Assembly (NCBI GenBank): GCA_012519525.1
Contig: JAAYQB010000024.1
Span: 1 to 19,150 of the forward strand
Direction: 5' to 3'
Source of the DNA: Bacteroidales bacterium
GTDB lineage: Bacteria > Bacteroidota > Bacteroidia > Bacteroidales > WCHB1-69
Length of the DNA: 19,150 nucleotides
The notes below the pieces were generated by a model. It did no database searches and was not told the origin of the DNA. It saw nothing but the letters and a program-made list of their open reading frames with translations. Every line of letters starts with the position of its first letter. The first letter of the stretch is position 1. This document shows, in pieces, positions 1-8,703 of the stretch. A program made the position numbers and the translations under genes.

Positions 1-10
1 ATTTTTTTTA

Positions 11-18
11 TATCTTTG
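11..18 (+). promoter_or_regulatory. Bacteroidota -7 promoter element for the recQ operon
   Basis: TATCTTTG matches the Bacteroidota -7 consensus TAnnTTTG exactly. It lies 30 nt before the ATG at 49, giving a short leader. The -33 element would fall outside the window. It also argues against the in-frame TTG at 16, which lies inside this element. Confidence 0.75.
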
Positions 19-48
19 CATTCAAACATTAAGTATATAATATTTACT

Positions 49-2262
49 ATGTCTAAAATATCGTCAGAAGAATTACATTATCATCTTAAAACAATTTTTG
101 GTTTTAACCGCTTTAAGGAAAACCAAGAAGCTGTTATAAATGCTATTTTAGACAAAAAAGACATTTTAGTTGTTATGCCAACAGGAGGCGGTAAATCATT
201 GTGTTACCAATTACCCGCCATGCTTATGGAAGGCGTAGCCGTAGTTGTTTCGCCTTTAATTGCTTTAATGAAAAACCAAGTAGATTTGCTTCGTAATTTC
301 AGTACGGAAAAATACATTGCACACGTTTACAATTCGTCTTTATCTAAACCTGAGCAAGATGAGGTAAAAAAAGATCTCTTTAGCGGAAAAACAAAACTAT
401 TATACGTATCACCCGAATTTTTAGCTAAAGAAGAAAACAGAGACATGCTGAAAAAAGTAGATATTTCGTTTTTTGCTGTCGACGAAGCACATTGTATTTC
501 AGAATGGGGACATGATTTCCGTCCCGAATACAGAGAAATAAGACCCATGGTAGACTTAATCGGGAAAAACATTCCCATTATGACGTTAACCGCTACAGCA
601 ACACCTAAGGTACAACACGATATACAAAAAAACCTAAAAATGACCGATACCGAGTTGTTTTTATCTTCCTTCAATCGTCCTAATATCTATTATGAAGTGA
701 GAGAAAAAACAAAAGATATTGACAAAGAAATTATTAAATTTATCAGTCAGCATCCCGAACAATCCGGTATCATTTATTGTTTAAGCAGAAAAAAAGTAGA
801 AGATTTTGCGATAAAACTGAATGTTAACAAAATAAAAGCACTACCCTACCATGCCGGTTTGGATAAAAGCGTACGCACCGAAAATCAAGACAAATTCCTT
901 ATGGAAGATGTTGATGTTATCGTAGCAACTATCGCTTTTGGCATGGGAATTGATAAGCCCAATGTTCGCTATATCATACATTATGATATGCCAAAAAGTT
1001 TAGAAGGATATTATCAAGAGACAGGAAGAGTCGGACGTGACGGTGGAGAAGCAACTTGTATCGCTTTCTACTCTTACGACGAACTCATGAAGTTGGAAAA
1101 ACTAATGAAGTCTAAACCGTTTGCAGAACAAGAAATATCAAAACAATTATTAGCAGAAACAATAGCTTATGCCGAAACAAATATTTGCCGAAGAAAACAC
1201 TTGCTGTTTTATTTTGGAGAAACATACGAAAATGATAATTGTAATTGTTGCGACAACTGTTTACATCCCAAACTAAAAATGGAAGGAAAAGAATATATTC
1301 AAATATTGCTGTCTACCATCCAAGAACTGAAACAACAGTTTAAGGATAAACACATTATTAATGTGATTATAGGCAAAGCATCATCCGATGTTAAAAAATT
1401 TAAGCACAATCAGTTAAAGTGCTTTGGTGAAGGTCAAGATAAAAGTGAAAAATTTTGGACTTCTCTGATACGACAAACTTTACTGGAAAAATTATTAGTA
1501 AAAGACATAGAAAATTACGGTATCCTTAAAATAACACCTGCCGGAGAAAAATTCCTCAAAAAACCCTATTCTATTTCTATTGTAAAAGTAGAAAATGAGG
1601 ATAATGAGGACGATGATGAAGATGCAGACATTGAAGCTTCCGTTTCCGGAGGACAAAAAGAAGGTGTTATCGATAAGGCTCTTTACAAAATGTTAAAAGA
1701 CCTTTTAAAACATATCGCAAAGAAAGAAAATCTTCCGCCTTACGTTATTTTTCAAGACATTTCTTTGGAAGACATGTGCATACAATATCCTACTAAAATG
1801 GATGAAATGACTCAAATAACGGGAGTCGGAACCGGTAAAGCACAAAAATACGGACAGCCGTTTATCGATTTAATAAAAAAATATGTCGAAGACAATGAAA
1901 TAGAACGTCCTCAAGATTTAGTCATTAAATCGGTTATTAATAAATCGGGACTGAAAGTATACATTATTCAAAATATTGATGCAAAAATAAGTTTTGAAGA
2001 TATAGCCATTGCAAAAAGCTTGACCTTAGACGAACTACTTACCGAAATAGAAAGCATCGTTATGTCGGGCACAAAATTAGACATCAATTATTATATCGAA
2101 CAAACCATCGACATCTATCATCAAGAAGAAATTCTTGATTATCTTATGAATACCGAAATCGACTCACTCGAACAAGCAATCAAAGACTTGGGAGAAGACG
2201 AATACACTTTGGAAGAATTAAGAATTATGAGAATTAAATTTTTATCCGATATGGGTAATTAA
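49..2262 (+). CDS. recQ: ATP-dependent DNA helicase RecQ
   Basis: A 3'-5' superfamily 2 DNA helicase that unwinds recombination and replication intermediates. The 737-residue protein shows Walker A TGGGKS (residues 45-50), the DEAH box (145-148) followed by the RecQ-type CISEWGHDFRPEYR segment, and motif VI (QETGRVGRDG). The RecQ zinc-binding cysteines are C380 and the CxxCxxC set C398, C401 and C404. A winged-helix region follows, then an HRDC domain at about 543-615 and roughly 110 more residues predicted to be helical. The in-frame TTG at 16 lies within the promoter -7 element, so the ATG at 49 is chosen. An acidic linker (EDNEDDDEDADIE) separates the RQC and HRDC parts. The next gene starts 17 nt downstream on the same strand, so the two are probably cotranscribed. 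Family assignment is near certain. Confidence 0.97.
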   Translation: MSKISSEELHYHLKTIFGFNRFKENQEAVINAILDKKDILVVMPTGGGKSLCYQLPAMLMEGVAVVVSPLIALMKNQVDLLRNFSTEKYIAHVYNSSLSKPEQDEVKKDLFSGKTKLLYVSPEFLAKEENRDMLKKVDISFFAVDEAHCISEWGHDFRPEYREIRPMVDLIGKNIPIMTLTATATPKVQHDIQKNLKMTDTELFLSSFNRPNIYYEVREKTKDIDKEIIKFISQHPEQSGIIYCLSRKKVEDFAIKLNVNKIKALPYHAGLDKSVRTENQDKFLMEDVDVIVATIAFGMGIDKPNVRYIIHYDMPKSLEGYYQETGRVGRDGGEATCIAFYSYDELMKLEKLMKSKPFAEQEISKQLLAETIAYAETNICRRKHLLFYFGETYENDNCNCCDNCLHPKLKMEGKEYIQILLSTIQELKQQFKDKHIINVIIGKASSDVKKFKHNQLKCFGEGQDKSEKFWTSLIRQTLLEKLLVKDIENYGILKITPAGEKFLKKPYSISIVKVENEDNEDDDEDADIEASVSGGQKEGVIDKALYKMLKDLLKHIAKKENLPPYVIFQDISLEDMCIQYPTKMDEMTQITGVGTGKAQKYGQPFIDLIKKYVEDNEIERPQDLVIKSVINKSGLKVYIIQNIDAKISFEDIAIAKSLTLDELLTEIESIVMSGTKLDINYYIEQTIDIYHQEEILDYLMNTEIDSLEQAIKDLGEDEYTLEELRIMRIKFLSDMGN

Positions 2263-2279
2263 CATAAAAATTAAATAAA

Positions 2280-3017
2280 ATGAACGATAATAATATTGAA
2301 AAAGAAAACAGTATAGACAATTGTGAGGAAACAATACAAGAAAACAATTCCATCACACATCAAGAAAACGAAGAAGAAATAAAAGAAACAACTAAAAAAT
2401 GCAAAATCAATCAACGCTGCTTATTGAAAACAGTATTGTATGTATTGCTTTTCGTAGCCATTGCGATATTATACCTATTGCATTTTATGGGAGATAAAAA
2501 AGAAACAAACCAACTCGGTAATGCTATTGCTAACAATGGAAGTACGGTAATGCTCACTGTCAATAACGATTCTATTATTAAACATTTTACGCTTGCCGAA
2601 TTACTAAAAAACGATTTGGAAACAGAAGCCAATAAATATCAGCAAGAACTAAGGTCCAGACAATCCGTATTTGAAGAAAAATACAAAAACTTTCAAATCA
2701 ATATAAAAAACAACGTTTTGACACAAACTCAAATTCAAAATGCAGAAAATCAACTTCAACAAGAAGCTGCTACCTTGCAAGCCTTGCAAGAACAATACAC
2801 ATACACGCTTGCCACGAAAGAAGAATCGGTACAAAGAGAAATTGCCGACTCTATTATTAACGCTACCAAAAGAGTCAACGATAGAAAGTATAAAGCAGAT
2901 TATGTTTTGGCTACAGCCACAGGATCAGCTATTATATATGCCAATAAAGTGTACGACATCACCGACGAAGTCATCAAAGAATTGAACGATGCTTATAAAA
3001 AATCATCTAAAAAATAA
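2280..3017 (+). CDS. Membrane-anchored Skp/OmpH-family periplasmic chaperone-like protein
   Basis: The 245-residue protein has an acidic, Asn/Glu-rich N-terminus of about 40 residues, a basic patch (KCKINQRCLLK), one hydrophobic segment (about 48-70), and then a domain outside the membrane. That domain resembles OmpH/Skp: a short beta strand with 'VNNDSIIK', a long coiled-coil rich in Glu, Gln and Lys (about 105-190), and a closing segment with 'ADYVLATATGSAIIYAN' and 'ITDEVIKELNDAYKK', typical of Bacteroidota OmpH proteins. Skp proteins hold unfolded outer-membrane proteins in the periplasm. Usual members have a cleavable signal peptide, whereas this one appears to stay anchored with a cytoplasmic tail. 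The gene is 17 nt after recQ and 5 nt before the next gene. Family assignment is likely; the exact client role is inferred. Confidence 0.75.
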   Translation: MNDNNIEKENSIDNCEETIQENNSITHQENEEEIKETTKKCKINQRCLLKTVLYVLLFVAIAILYLLHFMGDKKETNQLGNAIANNGSTVMLTVNNDSIIKHFTLAELLKNDLETEANKYQQELRSRQSVFEEKYKNFQINIKNNVLTQTQIQNAENQLQQEAATLQALQEQYTYTLATKEESVQREIADSIINATKRVNDRKYKADYVLATATGSAIIYANKVYDITDEVIKELNDAYKKSSKK

Positions 3018-3022
3018 ATCAC

Positions 3023-3457
3023 ATGAGAATATTCCGTTTTTTCGTATTTCCTATTATTTTACTATCGTTGATTGCTTGCAAAAATTCGAATAAAGAAGTA
3101 GTTATTGATGAAACTTGGAGCAATGGTAAACCTAAAAAAACAACGGAATACATTACTGATAAAGACGGACAAAAGCGAATTTTTAAACAAACCATGTTCC
3201 ACGAAAACGAAAATAAATTTATGGAAGGCACTTTCAGCGAACAACAAGAAAGAGACGGAAAATGGACAGCATGGTTTGAAAACGGAAAGAAAAACAGCGA
3301 AGGAACCTATGTGAATGGAAAAGAAGAAGGAAAATACACCGTTTGGTATCCTAACGGAAAAATACGTTACACAGGATATTATAAAAACGGAGAAAGAAAT
3401 GGAAAATGGAAATTCTATAACGAAGAAGGAAAACTAATCAATGAGATTGATTACTAA
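3023..3457 (+). CDS. MORN-repeat (YwqK-like) lipoprotein
   Basis: A 144-residue lipoprotein. The signal peptide ends in the lipobox LIAC with Cys19 as the lipidated residue. The mature part is built of MORN-type repeats with the pattern 'NGK..G.Y..W..NGK', for example in FENGKKNSEGTY, NGKEEGKYTVWYPNGK and KNGERNGKWKFYNEEGK. In databases these repeats are often labelled 'YwqK family antitoxin', but that label comes from a Bacillus toxin locus. Nothing here shows a toxin, so I use only the structural description. It starts 5 nt after the Skp-like gene and may share its transcript. The protein is probably exposed at a membrane surface, with an unknown partner. Confidence 0.8.
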   Translation: MRIFRFFVFPIILLSLIACKNSNKEVVIDETWSNGKPKKTTEYITDKDGQKRIFKQTMFHENENKFMEGTFSEQQERDGKWTAWFENGKKNSEGTYVNGKEEGKYTVWYPNGKIRYTGYYKNGERNGKWKFYNEEGKLINEIDY

Positions 3458-3494
3458 CTAAAACAATAAAAAATTAATTAAATATATAAGTATT

Positions 3495-5090
3495 ATGCAA
3501 AAATTATTATTATTAGGAGATGAAGCCATTGCACAAGCTGCATTAGACGCTGGAATATCAGGTATTTATGCATATCCCGGCACACCATCTACTGAAATTA
3601 TGGAATACATACAAGTATCAAAAAAAGCAGCCGACAACAACGTACATCGTCAGTGGTCTGTCAACGAAAAAACAGCCTTAGAAGCAGCGATAGGAATGTC
3701 GTATGCAGGCAAGCGTGCCATCGTATGTATGAAACACGTAGGATTAAATGTTGCTGCCGATGCATTTATGAATGTTGCCATCACCGGTACCAACGGAGGA
3801 CTTGTCATACTTTCTGCCGATGACCCAAGCATGCACTCATCTCAAAATGAACAAGATTCGAGATATTATGGACAGTTTGCTTTTATTCCCGTATTCGAAC
3901 CATCCAATCAACAAGAAGCTTACGATATGACCGTAGCGGCTTTTGATTTTTCGGAAAAACACAACGTTGCGGTATTATTACGTATCACAACACGTTTAGC
4001 TCATTCAAGAGCAGGAGTAAAATGCCATTATAAAAGAGAACAAAACAAACTGAAATTCCCCGACAACCCAAGAAGATTCATCTTATTACCCGCCATTGCT
4101 CGAAAACAATACATCGCACTTCTTGAAAAACAAGAAGCCATAAGAAAAGACATCGAAAGTTCAACTTTCTGCACTTATATTGATGGCGAAGACAAATCAA
4201 TGGGTATCATTACTTCAGGAATTGCTTTTAACTACTTACAAGAAAACTATCAAGATAAGAAATGTCCTTATCCTATCGTTAAAATAACACAATATCCTCT
4301 TCCCTTAAAATACATCAATAAATTAGCCGACGAATGCGATTCGTTGATGTTAATAGAAGAAGGCTATCCTTTAATAGAACAACAAATCAAAGGCTTACTG
4401 AATCGTGGTCTTAAAGTTAAAGGACGTTTAGACGGCAGCATTCCACGTGTAGGCGAATTGAATGCCAATATCATAGCAAGAGCGTTAGGTTTACCCGACA
4501 CTCAAGGCGAAGCTGTTCCCGATATAGTAGTTCCTCGTCCACCCGCATTATGCACGGGCTGTCCTCATACTGACACCTATAAAGCACTAAACGAAGCCAT
4601 TGAACCTTACGGAAAAGGAAGAGTTTTTGCCGATATAGGCTGTTATACTTTAGGAGCTTTACCGCCTCACAATGCTATTTTTACTTGCGTTGACATGGGT
4701 GCATCCATCACTATGGCAAAAGGTGCTACCGATGCAGGATTAAATCAAGCAGTAGCAGTCATTGGCGACTCTACATTCTGTCATTCAGGAATTACATCCT
4801 TATTCGATTGTGTAATGGAAAACACACCTCTTACCGTTTTCATCCTCGACAATTCGACAACAGCCATGACAGGTGGACAAAAATCGCATGCTTCAGGTAA
4901 AATCGAAAATATCTGCTTAGGCTTAGGCGTTGATAAAGACCATATCCATGTGATTAAACCGCTACCTAAAGAACATGATAAGAATGTTGAAATAATAGCA
5001 AAAGAGTTGAAACACCAAGGAGTTTCAGTGATTATCCCTGAACGTGAATGCATTCAAACATTGAAACGAAAGACAAGAACTCAAAAATAA
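3495..5090 (+). CDS. iorA: Indolepyruvate:ferredoxin oxidoreductase alpha subunit (short form)
   Basis: The catalytic TPP-binding subunit of the enzyme that oxidatively decarboxylates aryl pyruvates (from Trp, Phe and Tyr) to aryl-acetyl-CoA with reduced ferredoxin; the reverse reaction can make aromatic amino acids. The N-terminal pyrimidine-binding domain has 'GDEAIAQAALDAGISGIYAY' and 'PGTPSTEI'. The family Cys motif CTGCPHT is at 353-359. The TPP diphosphate motif begins GDSTFCHSG (from 424) and ends in LDNSTTAMTGGQ. At 531 residues it stops just after the TPP domain ('IIPEREC...') and lacks the C-terminal double 4Fe-4S ferredoxin domain of the longer archaeal enzymes. I believe this short form also occurs in other Bacteroidota. 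The gene is paired with iorB 29 nt downstream. Electrons must leave via cofactors or partners not visible in this chain. Confidence 0.93.
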   Translation: MQKLLLLGDEAIAQAALDAGISGIYAYPGTPSTEIMEYIQVSKKAADNNVHRQWSVNEKTALEAAIGMSYAGKRAIVCMKHVGLNVAADAFMNVAITGTNGGLVILSADDPSMHSSQNEQDSRYYGQFAFIPVFEPSNQQEAYDMTVAAFDFSEKHNVAVLLRITTRLAHSRAGVKCHYKREQNKLKFPDNPRRFILLPAIARKQYIALLEKQEAIRKDIESSTFCTYIDGEDKSMGIITSGIAFNYLQENYQDKKCPYPIVKITQYPLPLKYINKLADECDSLMLIEEGYPLIEQQIKGLLNRGLKVKGRLDGSIPRVGELNANIIARALGLPDTQGEAVPDIVVPRPPALCTGCPHTDTYKALNEAIEPYGKGRVFADIGCYTLGALPPHNAIFTCVDMGASITMAKGATDAGLNQAVAVIGDSTFCHSGITSLFDCVMENTPLTVFILDNSTTAMTGGQKSHASGKIENICLGLGVDKDHIHVIKPLPKEHDKNVEIIAKELKHQGVSVIIPERECIQTLKRKTRTQK

Positions 5091-5119
5091 AAAATTATTA
5101 ATCGTAAAAATTAAAAAAA

Positions 5120-5701
5120 ATGAATATAAATATAATATTAGCAGGCGTAGGTGGACAAGGAATATTATCCATTGCCACCATTATCGGTAATACAGCAGTG
5201 AAACAAGGCTTGTATTTAAAACAAGCCGAAGTGCATGGCATGAGCCAACGCGGTGGCGATGTGCAATCTCATTTACGCTTATCGGACAAAGAAATAGCTG
5301 CCGACCTCATCCCTATGGGAAAAGCAGACATTATTATTTCCGTTGAACCTATGGAAGCATTGCGTTATTTACCTATGTTAAAACCTAAGGGATGGGTAAT
5401 TACCAATACCAATCCGTTTATCAACATTCCTAACTATCCCGAAAAAGAAGTCCTATTGGAACGCATTAATAAATTATCGCATAAAATTGCCCTTGATGCA
5501 GACGAAATTTCGAAAAATTTAGGCTCTGCTCGTTCCTCTAATATGGTCATTCTGGGTGCTGCTTCGCCTTTCCTACAATTAAAAATCGAAGATATCGAAC
5601 AAACGATAAAAGAAACTTTTATAAGTAAAGGACAAGAAGTAGTAGACGTTAATATTGCTTGTTTACACGCCGGTAGAGATTTTGCCGACAAAAATAAATA
5701 A
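5120..5701 (+). CDS. iorB: Indolepyruvate:ferredoxin oxidoreductase beta subunit
   Basis: The gamma-domain partner subunit of IorA in the 2-oxoacid:acceptor oxidoreductase superfamily. The 193-residue protein opens with a nucleotide-fold glycine motif GVGGQG (9-14), followed by the family signature around EVHGMSQRGG (37-46). 'SVEPMEAL' and 'NMVILGAASP' are also typical of the family. It is 29 nt downstream of iorA in the same direction, the standard arrangement for the heterodimer. A strong terminator-like hairpin follows only 7 nt after the stop codon, so iorB is probably the last gene of the recQ-started run. The assignment is firm. Confidence 0.93.
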   Translation: MNINIILAGVGGQGILSIATIIGNTAVKQGLYLKQAEVHGMSQRGGDVQSHLRLSDKEIAADLIPMGKADIIISVEPMEALRYLPMLKPKGWVITNTNPFINIPNYPEKEVLLERINKLSHKIALDADEISKNLGSARSSNMVILGAASPFLQLKIEDIEQTIKETFISKGQEVVDVNIACLHAGRDFADKNK

Positions 5702-5708
5702 TTTACAG

Positions 5709-5741
5709 TAGGAGGATGCCCTTTTGACATCCTCCTATTTT
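5709..5741 (+). terminator. Rho-independent terminator-like hairpin after iorB
   Basis: A perfect 10-bp stem, TAGGAGGATG (5709-5718) with CATCCTCCTA (5728-5737), encloses a 9-nt loop and is followed by TTTT. It begins 7 nt after the iorB stop. The U-tract is short and the next gene starts only 16 nt later with no visible promoter, so some read-through into the flavodoxin gene is likely. Confidence 0.7.
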
Positions 5742-5757
5742 ACTAACTATATTCAAC

Positions 5758-6249
5758 ATGAAAACAGTAATTATTTTTAGTTCAAAACACGGGACTACGG
5801 CTAAAGTAGCTCAAATGCTTGCCGAAAATCTGAAACAAGAAAATACAACACTTTATAATCTACTAAGAGGACATACATGTAAACAGCTCAATGATTACGA
5901 TGCCGTCATTTTAGGAACAGCCATATATGCGGGAAGACCGATAAGGACAATAAAAAAATTTGCTGAGAAAAACTTGAAAATTCTACAAACAAAAAAATTA
6001 GGTTTATTTATTTGCGGAATGGACCCCAACGAAGACAAACATGCCGAAGCAATGAAAGCCACTTATCCTCAAGAACTTTTAGAGCATGCTACGGCTAAAT
6101 ATTATCTCGGCGGTGAATTTATTATTGAAGACATGAGCCGTTTGGAACGTATGATTATTAAGAAAGTAGCTCGTGTACAAACAAGCATATCATCGCTTCA
6201 TCACGAAAATATTCGAAAATTTACAGAAGATTTCAATGAGGAAAAATAA
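5758..6249 (+). CDS. Flavodoxin-fold protein, HemG-like (protoporphyrinogen oxidase-type) family
   Basis: The 163-residue protein has the flavodoxin FMN phosphate-binding loop SSKHGTT at residues 8-14 and the second flavin loop region 'GTAIYAGRP'. The C-terminal 'DMSRLERMIIKKVARV' helix resembles the menaquinone-dependent protoporphyrinogen dehydrogenase HemG more than short electron-transfer flavodoxins. It probably binds FMN and transfers electrons in the cytoplasm or at the inner face of the membrane. No other haem gene lies nearby, so HemG activity is not claimed. It follows the iorAB terminator by 16 nt and converges with the NAD(P)H-hydrate repair gene. It might accept electrons from the neighbouring oxidoreductase, but that rests only on position. 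Confidence 0.8.
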   Translation: MKTVIIFSSKHGTTAKVAQMLAENLKQENTTLYNLLRGHTCKQLNDYDAVILGTAIYAGRPIRTIKKFAEKNLKILQTKKLGLFICGMDPNEDKHAEAMKATYPQELLEHATAKYYLGGEFIIEDMSRLERMIIKKVARVQTSISSLHHENIRKFTEDFNEEK

Positions 6250-6266
6250 ATCCTCCTTTTACTATC

Positions 6267-7772
6267 TTACAATTTCCACGCTTTTCCTAAAACCTCAATA
6301 ATATCCGATGCTATCAGACTTTCATAGCTTTCTCTTTCCAAAGCCATATCCCCCGCTCTACCATGTAAATACACTCCCAAAATAGCCGCTTCGGCAGCCG
6401 TATAGTGTTGAGCTGACAGTCCCAATAAAATACCCGTCAACACATCGCCACTTCCTGCCGTTGCCATACCCGGATTGCCTGTAGAATTGAAAAACACATC
6501 TCCATTGGGTAAACTAATACTACTGTGTGCTCCTTTTACAACCGTAACACAGCGGTATTTATTCGAAAACTCTCTTTGTAACTGCAAACGCTCGTATGAA
6601 TGACGACTTTTACCTACCAAACGTTCAAACTCTTTTAAATGAGGCGTGAAAATACAGTTAGCAGGTAAATATTCCAACCAAGTTTTATTTTCAGCCATTA
6701 TATTAATAGCGTCGGCATCAAATATGATAGGCATTTGAGCATTGTAAATAAGATTTTTCAATCCGTTTGCCGTTTCTTCGGCTTTACCTATGCCGGGACC
6801 TATCGCTATGGCATTCACATTGCTTAGCTTCTCGAAGGGAATATTCGTCATGTATTCCTCATGAATATCACAAGAACACAAAGCCTCAGGAACAGTTGAT
6901 TGTAGAATTTCAACCCCTGTTTTCGGCACATGTACTTCAACTAATCCAAGACCGCTACGCAAACATGCTTTTGCTCCCAACACAGCAGCACCCATCATGC
7001 CTTTGCTTCCGGCAACCAATAAGGCACGCCCATGAGTTCCTTTGTGCGAAAATTTAAGCCTTGGCTGTATATACTTCACTATATCTTTCTCCTCCGCAAA
7101 ATAAAAAGGCGTTTCTATCTTATTGATAAACGCATCGTGTAAGCCTATATCGCCCACTTCCCACTCGCCGACAAAGTCGTAATATTCAGGAAATAAAAAC
7201 GATAACTTAGGAAATTGAAAAGTAAACACAAAATCGGCTTTCACTATGGAAGCATTGAAATCAATAGCTTGATTGGCAAATAAACCGGAAGGAATATCTA
7301 TGGAAAAAACAAAAGCAGAGGATTGATTAATGCGTTGAAATAAATGACATAGCACATCATCCGTTACTGTTTTATTCAAACCGCTTCCCAATACGGCATC
7401 TACAATGACATCGTAATTCAAAGAGGGAATATCTTCTTTGTTTTCTATTGTTTTTATGGTATCGCCGTATTTTTTTTGCAAACGTTCAAGATTCACGGCA
7501 CAATCATTTGAAAATTTATCGGAATGTTTGATAAGTGCTACACTACATTGATAATTGTTTTCCAACAACATACGTGCAAGTGCCAAACCGTCGCCACCGT
7601 TATTTCCCATTCCACACACTATTAATATATTCGTTTCCTTGTCGAACATATCAAGCATTTTTTGATAAACAAGCCGTGCGGCTCTTTCCATTAAATCAAT
7701 GGATTCGATAGGCTCGTGTTGAATAGTGTAAGCATCTGCCTCACGAATTTGCTGTATTGTAGGTATTTTCAT
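6267..7772 (-). CDS. nnr: Bifunctional NAD(P)H-hydrate epimerase / ADP-dependent (S)-NAD(P)H-hydrate dehydratase
   Basis: A metabolite-repair enzyme that restores NAD(P)H from its damaged hydrate. The 501-residue protein fuses two domains. The N-terminal YjeF_N epimerase has 'READAYTI', 'DLMERAA' and NNGGDG (57-62). The C-terminal ribokinase-like dehydratase starts near 'KGTHGRALLVAGSKGMMG' and contains 'FTPHLKEFERLVG', 'VVKGAHS' and the catalytic AGSGD loop (439-443, with D443 the expected base). Length and domain order match the usual bacterial fusion. The gene converges with the flavodoxin gene, leaving 17 nt between stop codons and no visible terminator. It is transcribed from its own promoter at 7800-7828. 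Confidence 0.96.
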   Translation of the reverse strand: MKIPTIQQIREADAYTIQHEPIESIDLMERAARLVYQKMLDMFDKETNILIVCGMGNNGGDGLALARMLLENNYQCSVALIKHSDKFSNDCAVNLERLQKKYGDTIKTIENKEDIPSLNYDVIVDAVLGSGLNKTVTDDVLCHLFQRINQSSAFVFSIDIPSGLFANQAIDFNASIVKADFVFTFQFPKLSFLFPEYYDFVGEWEVGDIGLHDAFINKIETPFYFAEEKDIVKYIQPRLKFSHKGTHGRALLVAGSKGMMGAAVLGAKACLRSGLGLVEVHVPKTGVEILQSTVPEALCSCDIHEEYMTNIPFEKLSNVNAIAIGPGIGKAEETANGLKNLIYNAQMPIIFDADAINIMAENKTWLEYLPANCIFTPHLKEFERLVGKSRHSYERLQLQREFSNKYRCVTVVKGAHSSISLPNGDVFFNSTGNPGMATAGSGDVLTGILLGLSAQHYTAAEAAILGVYLHGRAGDMALERESYESLIASDIIEVLGKAWKL

Positions 7773-7799
7773 ATTATCCTATATTATAACTATGGAAAG

Positions 7800-7828
7800 C
7801 AAAATTACATCTTTTTTAGAGATGACAA
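7800..7828 (-). promoter_or_regulatory. Promoter for the NAD(P)H-hydrate repair gene
   Basis: On the minus strand, TAATTTTG (7807-7800) matches TAnnTTTG. A TTG -33 core (7828-7826) lies 18 nt upstream, close to Bacteroidota spacing. The element ends 27 nt before the ATG at 7772. Confidence 0.65.
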
Positions 7829-7905
7829 TTAATAAATAATGTGTTTTTTTCAACATTTAATAACTACCGAATTTTTTCTTATAAAATAATTTATGTCTTT
7901 TAGCG

Positions 7906-7932
7906 TTTGTAAACATAAAAATACTACTTTTG
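7906..7932 (+). promoter_or_regulatory. Promoter for the beta-barrel/rfbD unit
   Basis: TACTTTTG (7925-7932) is an exact TAnnTTTG -7 element, 45 nt before the ATG at 7978. A TTTG lies at 7906-7909, but with a 15-nt spacer it is closer than the usual 18-21 nt, so the -33 assignment is weak. The rest of the divergent gap 7773-7977 is AT-rich and shows nothing else. Confidence 0.6.
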
Positions 7933-7977
7933 CACATTGTATTAAAATAATATCGTTTTGAATATCATCATAAGTAT

Positions 7978-8697
7978 ATGAAAAAAATATTAGTTGTCAT
8001 CTTTCTTTTAGCAATTAGCGCTAAACTATCATACTCACAAGAGAATAACCAAACACCCCAAGAAAAAAAGAAAAGCAATTTTAACTATGCCGATCTTATT
8101 ATTAAAGATAGAATTTTTGTAGATGTTTTTTCGAGTCGTTGGATTAATTTCAATACCAACGAAATTAAGCAACGTGCTATTAACCAAGGAGTAAATGCGT
8201 GTTTTATTTTCGATTTTCCGGTCAAAAAAAACAGCCCTTTCAGTTTTGGCGTAGGAATTGGCGTTACCCACCACAACTTATTTTCCAACGCCTACACTTA
8301 CATTGATACCGGCTACACTACGGCTATGAAAGTCATTGATACTAACCGTATTAAATACGATAAAAACGCCCTTTCTTTTACCAACCTCAACATTCCCTTA
8401 GAGTTTCGTTATTTTCATAAATCGGGCTTCAAAATAGCATTGGGAGTCAGAGTAGGTTTAATGGTTGATGTACACACAAAATATTATGGACGAAATATTG
8501 ACGGCAAAGATAAGAGTGAAAAATTAATAGATAAAAAAATACCCAATGCCACCAAAGTTCCGGTTGAAATAACATTCCGAACAGGATGGAAATATTTTGG
8601 TTTCAATGCTTCTTATATGGTTACCAAGCTATTTGAAGCCGGAAAAGGACCTCAAATGTATCCGCTCAATCTTGGCATTAGTATCTCATTATATTAA
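7978..8697 (+). CDS. Outer-membrane beta-barrel protein
   Basis: A 239-residue protein with a Sec signal peptide (about residues 1-20, cleaved before Gln21: 'SYS|Q', typical of Bacteroidota). The mature chain alternates polar and hydrophobic residues in barrel-like strands, for example 'FSFGVGIGVTHHNLF', 'FKIALGVRVGLMVDV' and 'VEITFRTGWKYFGFNASY'. It ends in a strand with a terminal aromatic residue (LGISISLY), as expected for BAM-assembled barrels. It resembles the PF13568 porin-like family (8-10 strands). The specific substrate or role is unknown. rfbD starts 6 nt after its stop and is probably cotranscribed. Confidence 0.8.
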   Translation: MKKILVVIFLLAISAKLSYSQENNQTPQEKKKSNFNYADLIIKDRIFVDVFSSRWINFNTNEIKQRAINQGVNACFIFDFPVKKNSPFSFGVGIGVTHHNLFSNAYTYIDTGYTTAMKVIDTNRIKYDKNALSFTNLNIPLEFRYFHKSGFKIALGVRVGLMVDVHTKYYGRNIDGKDKSEKLIDKKIPNATKVPVEITFRTGWKYFGFNASYMVTKLFEAGKGPQMYPLNLGISISLY

Positions 8698-8703
8698 AAA
8701 AAT

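Noticed and set aside
16..48. TTG-initiated N-terminal extension of RecQ
   Set aside because: It overlaps the -7 promoter element at 11-18, so it would not be on the main transcript; the ATG at 49 gives a normal RecQ N-terminus.
3023..3457. Antitoxin role for the MORN lipoprotein
   Set aside because: The YwqK antitoxin label rests on a distant locus; no toxin-like partner is adjacent, and the protein is a lipoprotein.
6250..6266. Terminator between the convergent flavodoxin and NAD(P)H-hydrate repair genes
   Set aside because: The 17-nt gap contains no inverted repeat or T-tract that would support one.
6767..7057. 96-codon open frame on the plus strand inside the NAD(P)H-hydrate repair gene
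   Set aside because: It lies wholly antisense to a well-supported gene, has no promoter or family resemblance, and is explained as a shadow frame.
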